Positions 25,992 through 36,178 of a DNA stretch of 64,000 nucleotides are shown here, piece after piece. The position numbers and the translations under genes were made by a program. A model generated the notes under the pieces. That model was not told the DNA's origin, searched no databases, and worked only from the letters and a program-made list of their open reading frames with translations. Position 1 is the first letter of the stretch. The number at the start of each line of letters is the position of its first letter. The stretch is from Bradyrhizobium sp. LHD-71 (GTDB taxonomy: Bacteria; Pseudomonadota; Alphaproteobacteria; Rhizobiales; Xanthobacteraceae), in assembly GCF_031157255.1 (NCBI RefSeq), contig NZ_JAVIFX010000012.1, forward strand, positions 124,001 through 188,000. The letters are read 5' to 3'.

Positions 25992-26405
25992 TCATTGCGT
26001 GGTTTGCGGGGACAAGGCTTCGATGATACGGCACTCAGCGACCGTGCCGTGGTGGCACTGGTTGACCATGCTGTCCAGTTCGCGTCGCAGCGCGCGCAAA
26101 TCGGCAATCTTGCGATCCACCTCGGCCAGATGGGCCTTCGCGATCGCATCGACGGCGGCGCAGGGCCGTTTCCGATCATCCGATAGATCGAGCAGCGCGC
26201 GGATCTCCTCGATCGAGAAGCCGAGATCGCGCGAGCGGCGGATGAAGCTCAGACGGTTCAGATGCTCGGAGCCGTAGGCGCGATAGTTTGCGGCCGTACG
26301 TGCCGGCGCGGAGAGAAGCCCAATCCGCTCATAGTAGCGGATCGTCTCGACCTTGGTGTCGGTCAGTCGCCCAAGCTCGCCGATCGCCAGATTGTCGCCT
26401 TTCAT
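25992..26405 (-). CDS. MerR-family metal-responsive activator (ZntR/CadR/PbrR type)
   Basis: 137 residues. An N-terminal MerR helix-turn-helix (AIGELGRLTDTKVETIRYYERIGLL) is followed by the dimer helix and a metal loop: Cys in KRPCAAV plus the CHHGTVAEC motif near the C-terminus, the arrangement of Zn/Cd/Pb sensors rather than of copper (CueR) sensors. It is divergent from a ZntA-type ATPase, whose promoter has a MerR-type dyad. ATG 26405 matches the family N-terminus; the frame upstream overlaps the promoter and is rejected. Confidence 0.92.
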   Translation of the reverse strand: MKGDNLAIGELGRLTDTKVETIRYYERIGLLSAPARTAANYRAYGSEHLNRLSFIRRSRDLGFSIEEIRALLDLSDDRKRPCAAVDAIAKAHLAEVDRKIADLRALRRELDSMVNQCHHGTVAECRIIEALSPQTTQ

Positions 26406-26409
26406 GGGG

Positions 26410-26440
26410 TTGACCCTGTAGTTGCTATAGGGTGCATATG
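26410..26440 (+). promoter_or_regulatory. MerR-type promoter of the metal-exporting ATPase gene
   Basis: A -35 TTGACC (26410-26415) and a -10-like CATATG (26435-26440) are separated by 19 bases, the overlong spacing typical of MerR-activated promoters. Between them lies the dyad ACCCTGTAG/CTATAGGGT (26413-26433, one mismatch). Confidence 0.8.
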
Positions 26441-26472
26441 GGAGGTCACATCGAACCTGTCGAGGTGACGGT

Positions 26473-28596
26473 ATGACGGTGGCCGGTTCCTTCAAGTTGC
26501 GTATCGAGGGCATGGATTGCGCCGCCTGCGCTCTCAAGATCGAGAACGCCATGCAGCGGTTGCCGGGCGTGAGCGACATCAATGTCAGCTACACGGCCGG
26601 GATGCTCGCGTTGACCCTCGATGAGGATCGCACCTCGCCGCGCGTCGTCGAGGAGAAGGTCAGGGCGCTCGGCTACACGCCGGTCGCGGCGGCGACGACG
26701 CCGGAACCGAAGGCCCTGCGGTCGCGGGATCGGCAGCCCTGGTGGAGGGAAACCAAGGGACAGCTCGTCCTGGGCACCGGTGCGCTGTTCGTTGCCGCCT
26801 TCTTGCTCGCCCAGTTCTTTCCTGCGTGGGAGCGATGGCTTTACTCCGCGGCCGCCTTTGTCGGCGTGATCCCCTTCGCGCGGCGCGCGCTGTTCGGCGC
26901 GATGGCCGGCGCACCCTTCACGATCGAAACGTTGATGACGATTGCCGCGCTCGGCGCGCTTGCCATCGGCGAGGCCGAGGAAGCGGCTGTCGTCATCTTC
27001 CTGTTTGCAGTTGGCGAGCTCTTGGAAGCGGTCGCCGCCGGCCATGCGCGATCCGGCATCGAGGCGCTGATCGAGCTCGTGCCGCGAGTGGCGTTCCGCG
27101 AGCGCAGTGGCACAATCGAGAAGGTTGCCGCAGAGGAACTGAAGGTCGGCGACATCGTGGTCGTGCGGCCGGGCGACCGCATCCCCTCGGACGGCGAGGT
27201 GATCGATGGTGCGTCGGACGTGGACGAAGCGCCGGTGACGGGCGAATCCGTGCCGGTACTGAAGGAGCCCGGCGCGAAGGTCTATGCCGGCAGCATCAAC
27301 GCCAATGCCGAACTGCGCCTGCGCATCAGCCATGTCGCCGCCGACAACACCATCGCGCGCATCATCCACATGGTCGAGGAAGCACAAGAGTCGAAGGCGC
27401 CGACCGCGCGTATGATCGATCACTTCAGCCGCTGGTACACGCCGGCTGCGATGCTGATTGCATTGATGGTCATCATCGTTCCACCGCTCGTCTTCGGTGG
27501 CGACTGGATGACCTGGATCTATCGCGGCCTCGCAGTGTTGTTGATCGCGTGTCCCTGTGCGCTCGTGATCTCGACGCCTGCGGCGATCGCGTCGGGGCTT
27601 GCTGCAGGCGCACGGAGGGGGCTGCTGATCAAGGGCGGAGCGGCACTGGAGACGCTTGGTAAGGTCAAGACGGTTGCTTTCGACAAAACCGGAACGCTGA
27701 CACGCGGTCGCCCGCAGGTCACCGATGTGGTCGCGATTTCGGGCAGCGAAGATACTGTCCTGGCGACAGCGGCCGCGGTCGAACGTAACACCAGTCATCC
27801 GCTCGGTCAGGCGATCATCGAGGCCGCACAGGCGCGCCGGCTGGAACTGCCCGTTGCCTTCGGCGGTGGGCTTGCCACACCCGGCAAGGCCGTGACGGCG
27901 CGCCTGAAAGATGGATTCGCCTCGGTCGGTTCGCCGCGTTATGCCGCCGAGCAGACAAGCATTTCGGCGGAGGTGGCCGGGACGATCACTGCGCTCGAAA
28001 ACGAGGGCAAGACCGTCGTCGTGCTCCTGTCGGGCAGGACAGTCACCGGCGCGATCGCGCTGCGCGATCAGCTGCGTGAGGATGCGATCGAGGGCGTGAA
28101 GCGACTGACGGACCACGGCATCCGGGCCGTGATGCTGACGGGCGACAATCGCCGCACGGCCGACGCCATCGCCGGTCAGCTCGGCATGGAGGCGCAAGCG
28201 GACCTTCTGCCTGACGCCAAGCTTGCCACAATCGACAGGTTGAAGGCCGCTGGCGTGACCGCCATGGTCGGCGACGGCATCAATGATGCGCCAGCATTGG
28301 CCGCGGCTTCTGTCGGCGTCGCCATGGGCGCTGGCACGGACGTGGCGCTCGAGACGGCTGATGCGGCGCTGCTCAAGAACCGCGTCACCGGCGTTGCCGA
28401 GTTGATCGCGCTCTCTCGGGCGACGGTCGCCAACATCTGGCAGAACATCACGATCGCCCTCGGCCTGAAGGCCGTGTTCCTCATCCTGACACTGTTCGGC
28501 GTCATCACGCTCTGGATGGCGATCCTTGCCGACACAGGCGCCACAGTGCTGGTCACGGCCAATGCGCTGCGCCTCCTCGCCCATCGCTCGCACTGA
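26473..28596 (+). CDS. zntA: P1B-type heavy-metal-exporting ATPase (ZntA/CadA type)
   Basis: 707 residues. One N-terminal HMA domain (GMDCAAC, residues 13-19) precedes the P-type core: actuator motif TGES, membrane CPC motif (ACPCAL near 360), phosphorylation site DKTGTLT near 403, HP motif (SHPLGQ), GDGINDAPAL. CPC plus the C-terminal helix WMAILADTGATVLV fits the P1B-2 group that exports Zn2+, Cd2+ and Pb2+. Transcription is expected to depend on the divergent MerR-type protein. The gene symbol is by family and regulator context; cadA is an equal name. Confidence 0.93.
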   Translation: MTVAGSFKLRIEGMDCAACALKIENAMQRLPGVSDINVSYTAGMLALTLDEDRTSPRVVEEKVRALGYTPVAAATTPEPKALRSRDRQPWWRETKGQLVLGTGALFVAAFLLAQFFPAWERWLYSAAAFVGVIPFARRALFGAMAGAPFTIETLMTIAALGALAIGEAEEAAVVIFLFAVGELLEAVAAGHARSGIEALIELVPRVAFRERSGTIEKVAAEELKVGDIVVVRPGDRIPSDGEVIDGASDVDEAPVTGESVPVLKEPGAKVYAGSINANAELRLRISHVAADNTIARIIHMVEEAQESKAPTARMIDHFSRWYTPAAMLIALMVIIVPPLVFGGDWMTWIYRGLAVLLIACPCALVISTPAAIASGLAAGARRGLLIKGGAALETLGKVKTVAFDKTGTLTRGRPQVTDVVAISGSEDTVLATAAAVERNTSHPLGQAIIEAAQARRLELPVAFGGGLATPGKAVTARLKDGFASVGSPRYAAEQTSISAEVAGTITALENEGKTVVVLLSGRTVTGAIALRDQLREDAIEGVKRLTDHGIRAVMLTGDNRRTADAIAGQLGMEAQADLLPDAKLATIDRLKAAGVTAMVGDGINDAPALAAASVGVAMGAGTDVALETADAALLKNRVTGVAELIALSRATVANIWQNITIALGLKAVFLILTLFGVITLWMAILADTGATVLVTANALRLLAHRSH

Positions 28597-28698
28597 AGGC
28601 GACGGCGCGTACCCGCAAGCGGCCGGCCACGGCCAAGCCGAGAAGGGGAGGAGAATCGGCGGGGGCCACTTCCCTGGCTCGCCACATTATTTGCGTGA

Positions 28699-30078
<1,380 letters not shown>

Positions 30079-30092
30079 GCGCCGTTGGGATG

Positions 30093-30123
30093 TCGCGGGA
30101 CGTCGCACGGCGACGTCCCGCGA
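30093..30123 (+). terminator. Terminator of aatA
   Basis: Perfect 14-bp stem: TCGCGGGACGTCGC (30093-30106) with GCGACGTCCCGCGA (30110-30123), three-base loop, followed by ATTTC. It begins 15 bases after the aatA stop. Confidence 0.7.
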
Positions 30124-30192
30124 ATTTCAATCTGCCATGCTCCGGAATAGAGAACCTTTAGCTTCCGGCTGAACAGTATCCCGAGCGAGATC

Positions 30193-30395
30193 GTGACGCT
30201 GATTGGCGTCACAAGGCGATCTGGTCGGCAACTATGGCGGCGTCTCCGGCAGCGGTGGGCTTCGGTCTCGCCGCCAATGTCTTGCTGGGTGGATCGAATA
30301 AGTCGATCGCCCTGCGGCCGGTCAGCGTGCAGGCGCAGGTAGGCTTCAACGTGCAGGCTGCTCTCGACGGATTGGAATTGCGTCCGGCGCGCTAG
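30193..30395 (+). pseudogene. DUF992 gene remnant, frameshifted and 5'-truncated
   Basis: One frame around 30218 reads LVGNYGGVSGS and another from about 30250 reads VGFGLAANVLLGGSNKSIAL and ends LELRPAR at a TAG (30393-30395). Together they are the C-terminal third of a DUF992 protein, with a two-base loss at the junction and no N-terminal part or signal peptide. An intact relative lies at 31912-32394. The left boundary is approximate. Confidence 0.7.
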
Positions 30396-30645
30396 CTCTG
30401 GCATGCCACAAGTGGTCGCCTGATTGTCCAGCCCGCTCATCGACTGCTGCTGGCAGGTATCTTGAAACCTCCTTGGCGTTGGTCATTCGCTGCGATCGGG
30501 TCGTGCTCATTCGCCTCAAATTTTTTCAAAAGAGAGAACTTGGTTCCAACAATGAAAACGTGATGCGCGGCGCGTCGGAACGGCGGCGAGCGTCAGGCGT
30601 TCATGAGACAGATCCGGCCGTCGAGAGATCGAAGGCAGGGTCGTA

Positions 30646-30685
30646 GAGAGCCCCCGCCTAAAAACCGGAGGCTCTCGATTTTTTT
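30646..30685 (+). terminator. Strong intrinsic terminator in a gene-poor stretch
   Basis: GAGAGCC (30646-30652) pairs with GGCTCTC (30670-30676), with extra CCG/CGG pairing inside, followed by TTTTTTT (30679-30685). No intact plus-strand gene lies directly upstream; the nearest is the DUF992 remnant, so it may be a relic or terminate an unseen small RNA. Confidence 0.7.
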
Positions 30686-30848
30686 GATGTGCCGGCATCG
30701 CCGAAACTAATGGAATACGTCGTGCTCGGTTGCTTCGGAGGCAGGTTTATCCGCACTGCCGGTCGACGAACTGGATGCAGTCAGGAGCGACGCGCACCAG
30801 GCGGTGCGCCTGTCAGCCCCCCGCACTAACGTCAATACGCGAATCTCA

Positions 30849-31754
30849 ATGTCACGCGACATCAGTTATGTTCTGGCAAAACTCGATTGGATGCGTTCGG
30901 AGCGCATCTGGCCAAACGGCTCGCGATACCTGTGGACCGATGCGTTCGGTCTCGTACTCCTCACCTCACTGTACCTGGAGCTGCGTGATCGGCATTGGCT
31001 GGAGGAAGCGGAGAGTCTCGTCGCCAATGTCGAGCGCGTGCTCGGTCGCCGGCGCGGCATGCGCATCGGTGAAGCCGCTGATCACGACGGCCAGTACTTT
31101 CACTATTTGACGATGTGGTTGTTTGCGCTCGCGCGCCTGGGCGACGTCAAGCCCGAATATCGCGCGCGCGGCATCGCGCTTGCACGCGATGTTCATCGCG
31201 CCTTCGTGATGCCGGGTCGCGGTGTCACCTGGAAGATGCAGGAAGATCTGAGCGGGCCTTATCCGGGAGTCGGGTTCGGTGCCATGGACGCTTACGACGG
31301 CTATGTCTCCTATCGTCTCCTGGACCAGGACGCACTCGCGCCGGAGATCGCCGACATGCGCGCGCTGATCGAGCGCGACTGGCGTACGCTGACGATCGAG
31401 CAGGACCTCGGCCTCGGCATGATGCTTTGGCTCGCGCACTTCTGGCCGCAAGAGCCCTGGGCAACGGCACAGAGCGCACGAGCGCTGCGGACTCTCGATA
31501 CGATGTGGATCGAGCCTCCGGGCTATTTCTGCCGCGCGCCGTGGCTCGGCGGAACGAAATTTGCGTTTACAAATTTTGGCGTGTCTCTCGGTCTGCAGGC
31601 TGCCAACGCCTGGCCCGCGCGCGTCGATCGACTCAATGCGTTCTTCGAGACCTGTTGTTCCGGGGATGAATACGATCAGGAGGCGATCACCTGCGTAATG
31701 GCATGCGTCTCGCATTTCCCGGGCGCATTCATCCAGTCCCCGAAGGTGGGTTGA
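30849..31754 (+). CDS. Hypothetical protein with helical-toroid-like repeats
   Basis: 301 residues from ATG 30849; the frame is open further upstream to 30711 and a GTG at 30804 is an alternative start, neither having a clear ribosome-binding site. Content is rich in aromatic helices (YLWTDAFGLVLLTSLYLELRD, DGQYFHYLTMWLFALARLG, GFGAMDAYDGYVSYRLL, LGLGMMLWLAHFWPQEPW), resembling the alternating helices of alpha/alpha-toroid sugar-active proteins, and it lacks a signal peptide. I do not recognise the family. Codon use looks like the neighbours, so it is probably a real gene. Confidence 0.7.
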   Translation: MSRDISYVLAKLDWMRSERIWPNGSRYLWTDAFGLVLLTSLYLELRDRHWLEEAESLVANVERVLGRRRGMRIGEAADHDGQYFHYLTMWLFALARLGDVKPEYRARGIALARDVHRAFVMPGRGVTWKMQEDLSGPYPGVGFGAMDAYDGYVSYRLLDQDALAPEIADMRALIERDWRTLTIEQDLGLGMMLWLAHFWPQEPWATAQSARALRTLDTMWIEPPGYFCRAPWLGGTKFAFTNFGVSLGLQAANAWPARVDRLNAFFETCCSGDEYDQEAITCVMACVSHFPGAFIQSPKVG

Positions 31755-31911
31755 AGCCGGTCCGGCAGCCGCTGAGGATACGAGATCCCGGTCTAACGCG
31801 TGCGCTGGTGCCCCGTGATTGCCACAAATATCAGGCGGACTTTACGGGCATGGAACTGGGCCCGTCCATTTTGTATTAGATCTTCTCAGATCCCATTCAT
31901 CGGAGAGCATC

Positions 31912-32394
31912 ATGCATCGTTTCCGAATGGGTTTTGGCGCAGCCGCAGCCATGTTGGCCGTGACTATCGTGCCCGCGACCGCGCAACAGCCGACGGCACT
32001 TATCGGCGTTCTCGAATGTACGGGCGGGCGAAGTGCGGGATATCTGGTTGGATCCGTCACCGAGCTGAATTGCATGCTGACCCGGAACGGCCGCAGGGTC
32101 GAGCCCTATGTCGCGCAGGTCCGCCGGATCGGATTCGATGTTGGATTCACCGATCGATGGATGATGGCGTGGGAAGTGTATGGTCCGACACCGCGCGTCC
32201 CGCCCGGCGGGACCTCCGGCGGCTATGGTGGGGCAGGCGCCAGCGCGACGGTCGGTGTCGGTGCAGCCTTAAATCAATTGATCGGCGGACCCGGAGGCTC
32301 GCTGTCGCTGATTCCGCTGGGCGTGAACGGACAGCGAGGTGTCAACCTCGCCTTCGGCTTCGAAGGCATGGAAATTCGCCCCGCGCGCTACTGA
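31912..32394 (+). CDS. Secreted DUF992 protein
   Basis: 160 residues: signal peptide (cleavage after ATAQ region, residue 23), then a DUF992 domain with GVLECTGGRSAGYLVGSV, a Gly-rich stretch (PGGTSGGYGGAGASATVG) and the closing GVNLAFGFEGMEIRPARY. DUF992 proteins are periplasmic or outer-surface proteins of unknown function, frequent in Bradyrhizobium relatives. GGAGAG before ATG 31912 fixes the start. A degraded relative lies 1.5 kb upstream. Confidence 0.82.
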   Translation: MHRFRMGFGAAAAMLAVTIVPATAQQPTALIGVLECTGGRSAGYLVGSVTELNCMLTRNGRRVEPYVAQVRRIGFDVGFTDRWMMAWEVYGPTPRVPPGGTSGGYGGAGASATVGVGAALNQLIGGPGGSLSLIPLGVNGQRGVNLAFGFEGMEIRPARY

Positions 32395-32635
32395 ACGGAT
32401 TCCAGCTTGCAGAACTGCCGGGCGGTTCCGGCCGAGCCGGGCTTTCGTTCAGCTGGACAATTTTTCATGATTGCTGCGAAGCGCAAACGATCTTCCTTGC
32501 CAAAGCTTCGCTGCGCTGAGACGATGTCTGGCCGACCCGCAGGAGCGCTTTCGCAGAAACGGGTTACGGTCGATCACGTTGCAATGCGCTCCGGTTGACG
32601 TAAGCGCGGGCCGACTTCCCATAAGGAGGCGGCAA

Positions 32636-34684
32636 ATGGGACATGATGCTAGAAGTCCCCGCGGTCCCCGGTGCATCGCACTGGTTGGACCATTCCAAAG
32701 CGGCAAGACGACACTTCTCGAAGCTATCCTCGCGCGAACAGGCGCAATCTCCAGACAAGGTACGGTTGAAGGCGGCAGCACAGTCGGCGATTCCAATCCC
32801 GAGGCACGCGGCCATCTCATGAGCACCGGGCTCACCGCGGCGACGACGACGTTCATGGGCGAAAGCCTTACCTTCGTCGATTGTCCGGGCTCTGTCGAAT
32901 TCATCCACGATATGCGTGCGGTGCTTCCGGCGGTGGATGCCGCGGTCGTCGTCTGTGAAGCGGACGAACGCAAGCTGCCGCAATTGCAACTGATTCTGCG
33001 CGAGCTCGAAGAGGCTGGCGTCCCGCGCTTCCTGTTCCTCAACAAGATCGACCGCGCCGAAAAGCGCGTCCGCGAGACGCTCACGACGCTGCAGCCGGCT
33101 TCGCGGGTGCCGCTGGTCTTGCGGCAAATTCCGATCTGGAAGGGTGATCTGATCGCGGGTTTCGTCGACCTCGCACTCGAGCGCGCCTTCATCTACCGCG
33201 AACACCTGCCGTCGGAAGTCGTGTCCCTCGACGGCGGCGACCTCGATCGCGAGAAGGAGGCACGCTTTTCGATGCTGGAGAAGCTCGCCGATCACGACGA
33301 CGCGCTGATGGAACAGCTGCTGGAAGACATCCAGCCGCCGCGTGACGCAGTCTTCGACGACCTGTCGCGCGAGTTGCGCGAAGGACTGATCTGTCCGGTT
33401 CTGCTCGGCTCGGCGGTTCGCAGCAACGGTGTGCTGCGGCTGTTGAAGGCACTACGCCACGAGGCGCCGGGAATTGTGGAAACTGCGGCGCGGCTGAAAG
33501 TCGAGAACGGTGCGGGCACCCTCGCTTACGTGTTCAAGACAGTTCATGTGCAGCACGGGGGCAAGATTTCGCTTGTCCGCGTGCTGTCTGGGCAACTGAC
33601 GGACGGCGCGACACTCATATCGCAGCGCGGGGACGCGGATCGTTTTTCCAGCATCCTGGCGCTGACGGTCGGACAGGACAACAAGCGCAGCGTCGCCAAT
33701 GCCGGCGACGTGGTCGCGCTCGGCAAGCTCGACCACGTGCGCACTGGCGACACACTGACAGCGGCCAAGTCGCCGCACGCCGCCTTGTGTGAGGTCGGCC
33801 CGCACGCGGCGGTGCTCGCGCTCGCAGTCGCAGCCGCCGACCGCAAGGACGACGTGAAGCTCGGGCAGTCGCTGCTCCGGCTGGCCGAGGAAGATCCATC
33901 GCTGACCGTCGTGCATCACCCTGAGACGCACGAGGTGGTGCTTTGGGGACAAGGCGAAATGCACTTGCGGGTCGCGCTCGAACGCCTGCGCGGTCGCTTC
34001 GGTGTCAACGTCAACCAGCGGACTCCGGCTGTGGGTTATCGCGAGACCATTCGCAAGTCAGCGACGCAGCGGGGACGCCACAAGAAGCAGTCGGGCGGTC
34101 ACGGCCAGTTCGGTGATGTGGTGCTGGAGATCAAGGCGTTGCCGCGCGGCGAAGGCTTCAAGTTCGATGAACGCGTGGTGGGCGGCGCCGTGCCACGCAA
34201 CTATATCCCGGCGGTCGAGGAGGGTGTGCGGGATGCAATGTTGCACGGACCGCTCGGCTTTCCGGTGGTCGACGTTGCAGTGACGCTGACAGACGGTTCC
34301 TATCATACGGTCGATTCCTCTGATCTCGCCTTCCGTACGGCGGCGCGCATCGGCGTGAGTGAAGCGCTGCCCGGGTGCCAGCCGGTGCTGCTGGAGCCGA
34401 TCCATAGCGTCGAGATCGTCTGTCCGACTGATGCCACCGCGCGGATCAACGCGATTCTCTCCGGGCGGCGTGGACAGATCCTGTCGTTCAACACGCGCGA
34501 AGGCTGGCCGGGCTGGGATGTCGTGCGGGCGCTGCTGCCCGAAGCCGAAATCGGCGACCTCATTATCGAGGTGCGGTCGGCGACCACCGGTGCAGGCAGC
34601 TTCACCACGCAGTTCGACCACATGGCGGAAGTGACGGGTCGGACGGCAGATCAGATCGTCGCAGCGCATCGCGCTGCGGCGTGA
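32636..34684 (+). CDS. Elongation factor G-like GTPase (EF-G2 paralogue)
   Basis: 682 residues. G-domain motifs: P-loop VGPFQSGKTT, switch-II VDCPG, and NKID; then EF-G domains II-V with YREHLP, WGQGEMHLRVALERL, GGHGQFGDVVLEI and the domain V LEPIHSVEIVCP. The P-loop differs from canonical EF-G (AHIDAGKTT), and the gene is not near rpsL/rpsG/tuf, so this is the EF-G-like paralogue and not the main translocase. AAGGAGG seven bases before ATG 32636 rejects the longer frame. Its role (ribosome rescue, stress or recycling) is not established. Confidence 0.88.
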   Translation: MGHDARSPRGPRCIALVGPFQSGKTTLLEAILARTGAISRQGTVEGGSTVGDSNPEARGHLMSTGLTAATTTFMGESLTFVDCPGSVEFIHDMRAVLPAVDAAVVVCEADERKLPQLQLILRELEEAGVPRFLFLNKIDRAEKRVRETLTTLQPASRVPLVLRQIPIWKGDLIAGFVDLALERAFIYREHLPSEVVSLDGGDLDREKEARFSMLEKLADHDDALMEQLLEDIQPPRDAVFDDLSRELREGLICPVLLGSAVRSNGVLRLLKALRHEAPGIVETAARLKVENGAGTLAYVFKTVHVQHGGKISLVRVLSGQLTDGATLISQRGDADRFSSILALTVGQDNKRSVANAGDVVALGKLDHVRTGDTLTAAKSPHAALCEVGPHAAVLALAVAAADRKDDVKLGQSLLRLAEEDPSLTVVHHPETHEVVLWGQGEMHLRVALERLRGRFGVNVNQRTPAVGYRETIRKSATQRGRHKKQSGGHGQFGDVVLEIKALPRGEGFKFDERVVGGAVPRNYIPAVEEGVRDAMLHGPLGFPVVDVAVTLTDGSYHTVDSSDLAFRTAARIGVSEALPGCQPVLLEPIHSVEIVCPTDATARINAILSGRRGQILSFNTREGWPGWDVVRALLPEAEIGDLIIEVRSATTGAGSFTTQFDHMAEVTGRTADQIVAAHRAAA

Positions 34685-34750
34685 GGCATTATTGCGGCCC
34701 GGCTCACCTCTCTGAGGTCTGCGCCGGGTCGTCGTGAGAAAAATGCTTAG

Positions 34751-35134
34751 CTACGCCCGCGTCACATGCGCCGAGACGCAGAGCCAGCGATCGTCGCGTT
34801 TCCACCAGATATCGGTGTAGCGGCCGGCGCCCGGGCCGCCGTCAGGCTTTGTGTAGGTCGTGCGCGCGTGAATGAAGGCGAAGTCGCCGCGGATGACGAT
34901 CCGCACATCCTCTTCGCGAAGGTTGGTCACCGGCGATTTTCTCGCTATCTGCGCCAGGAAGCCGGTGCGGTCGACCAGCGTTCCATCCGGGTTGCTGTTG
35001 AGGAAATCGTCTGCGAGGTTGGCATCGAACCAGCCGATATCGGCCTCCTGCACGGAGCGAACATAGTTGTGGTTGAGGTCTTGCAGGGCGTCCAGATCGG
35101 AGACGTTGCTGACTGTTGCTGTGGCGGTCGTCAT
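34751..35134 (-). CDS. NTF2-like (DUF4440/SnoaL) protein
   Basis: 127 residues forming one cone-shaped NTF2-like domain: LQDLNHNYVRSVQEADIGWFDANLADDF at the start and DIWWKRDDRWLCVSAHVTRA at the end. Members are small enzymes or ligand carriers; nothing here points to a substrate. It is divergent from aroE and convergent with the EF-G-like gene. Confidence 0.82.
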   Translation of the reverse strand: MTTATATVSNVSDLDALQDLNHNYVRSVQEADIGWFDANLADDFLNSNPDGTLVDRTGFLAQIARKSPVTNLREEDVRIVIRGDFAFIHARTTYTKPDGGPGAGRYTDIWWKRDDRWLCVSAHVTRA

Positions 35135-35275
35135 GGCTACCTCCCGTCGTTTGATGCATCATGCGCCCGTTTTCTGGCACATGACAGTGCCACCTTGTGG
35201 CAGCGGTCGATGCCGTTGACAGTTCGGGTCAGGGCGTGATTTGACGCATCAGGAATCTGATCGAGTTGATTGGTG

Positions 35276-36109
35276 ATGACGAACAGGCGCGCCGCATGTC
35301 TGATCGGCTGGCCGGCGGGACATTCACGTTCGCCGATCATCCACAAATACTGGATGAAGTCGTTCGGCATCGACGGCGACTATCGCATCGAAGCCGTGAA
35401 TCCGGAGGATCTTGCCGATTTTCTCGCGCGCCTCGGCGAGCATGGCTATATCGGGGCCAACCTCACCATCCCGCATAAGGAACGGGCGCTGGCGCTGACT
35501 GATGCCGATGCGCGCGCCCGCGCGGTCGGCGCCGCCAACACGCTGTGGCTCGACGGTAGTACATTGCGTGCGACCAACACCGACGTTGAGGGTTTCCTCG
35601 ATAATCTCGATGCGTCGTCGCCCGGCTGGGACCGGGCAACCCGCGAGGCGCTGGTGCTTGGCGCGGGCGGGGCGGCGCGCGCTGTCGTATTTGGCTTGAT
35701 CGAGCGTGGCGTCCCGACCATTCACCTCGTCAACCGCAATCTGCCGCGCGCCGAAGAGCTGGCGCGAGATTTCGGCGCCGCCGTCAGGCCTGCGACATGG
35801 GACCGGATTGCGAGCCTGTTGCCGCGCGCCACGTTGCTCGTGAACACGACCTCGCTCGGCATGAAGGATCAGCCGCCGCTCGACGTCGACGTGACGTTGT
35901 TGCCGCCGAGCGCCACCGTCGCCGATGCCGTTTACGTTCCGCTCGACACGGATCTGCTGAAGGCGGCGCGCGCGCGCGGGCTGAACACGGCCGACGGCCT
36001 CGGCATGCTGCTGCACCAGGCCGTTCGCGGGTTTTCGCTTTGGTTCGGCAAGCGCCCTGTCGTGACGGCGGACCTGCGCGTACTGGTCGAGGCCGATTTG
36101 AGAGCCTGA
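35276..36109 (+). CDS. aroE: Shikimate dehydrogenase
   Basis: 277 residues. Substrate motifs HSRSPIIHKYW, NLTIPHKE (catalytic Lys) and the NTD triad, the NADP-binding GAGGAARAV, NTTSLGM and the final DGLGMLLHQA are all present, so it should reduce 3-dehydroshikimate to shikimate in aromatic biosynthesis. ATG 35276 is chosen because the preceding TTG/GTG codons add no family sequence. The gene lies outside the maf/coaE/dnaQ context I would expect for the main aroE of this group, so a second paralogue is possible. Confidence 0.9.
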   Translation: MTNRRAACLIGWPAGHSRSPIIHKYWMKSFGIDGDYRIEAVNPEDLADFLARLGEHGYIGANLTIPHKERALALTDADARARAVGAANTLWLDGSTLRATNTDVEGFLDNLDASSPGWDRATREALVLGAGGAARAVVFGLIERGVPTIHLVNRNLPRAEELARDFGAAVRPATWDRIASLLPRATLLVNTTSLGMKDQPPLDVDVTLLPPSATVADAVYVPLDTDLLKAARARGLNTADGLGMLLHQAVRGFSLWFGKRPVVTADLRVLVEADLRA

Positions 36110-36178
36110 AGCAGGAATAGGGCGGCCGGTGCGGGGTTTGAGGGACCGTGGGGCGTCATCTGCCGACGGAGTTTCCCA

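Noticed and set aside
26446-28593. A 715-codon open frame on the minus strand opposite the metal-exporting ATPase gene
   Set aside because: It is the antisense shadow of a high-GC gene with intact P-type ATPase motifs; the product is Arg/His/Asp-rich with no family features.
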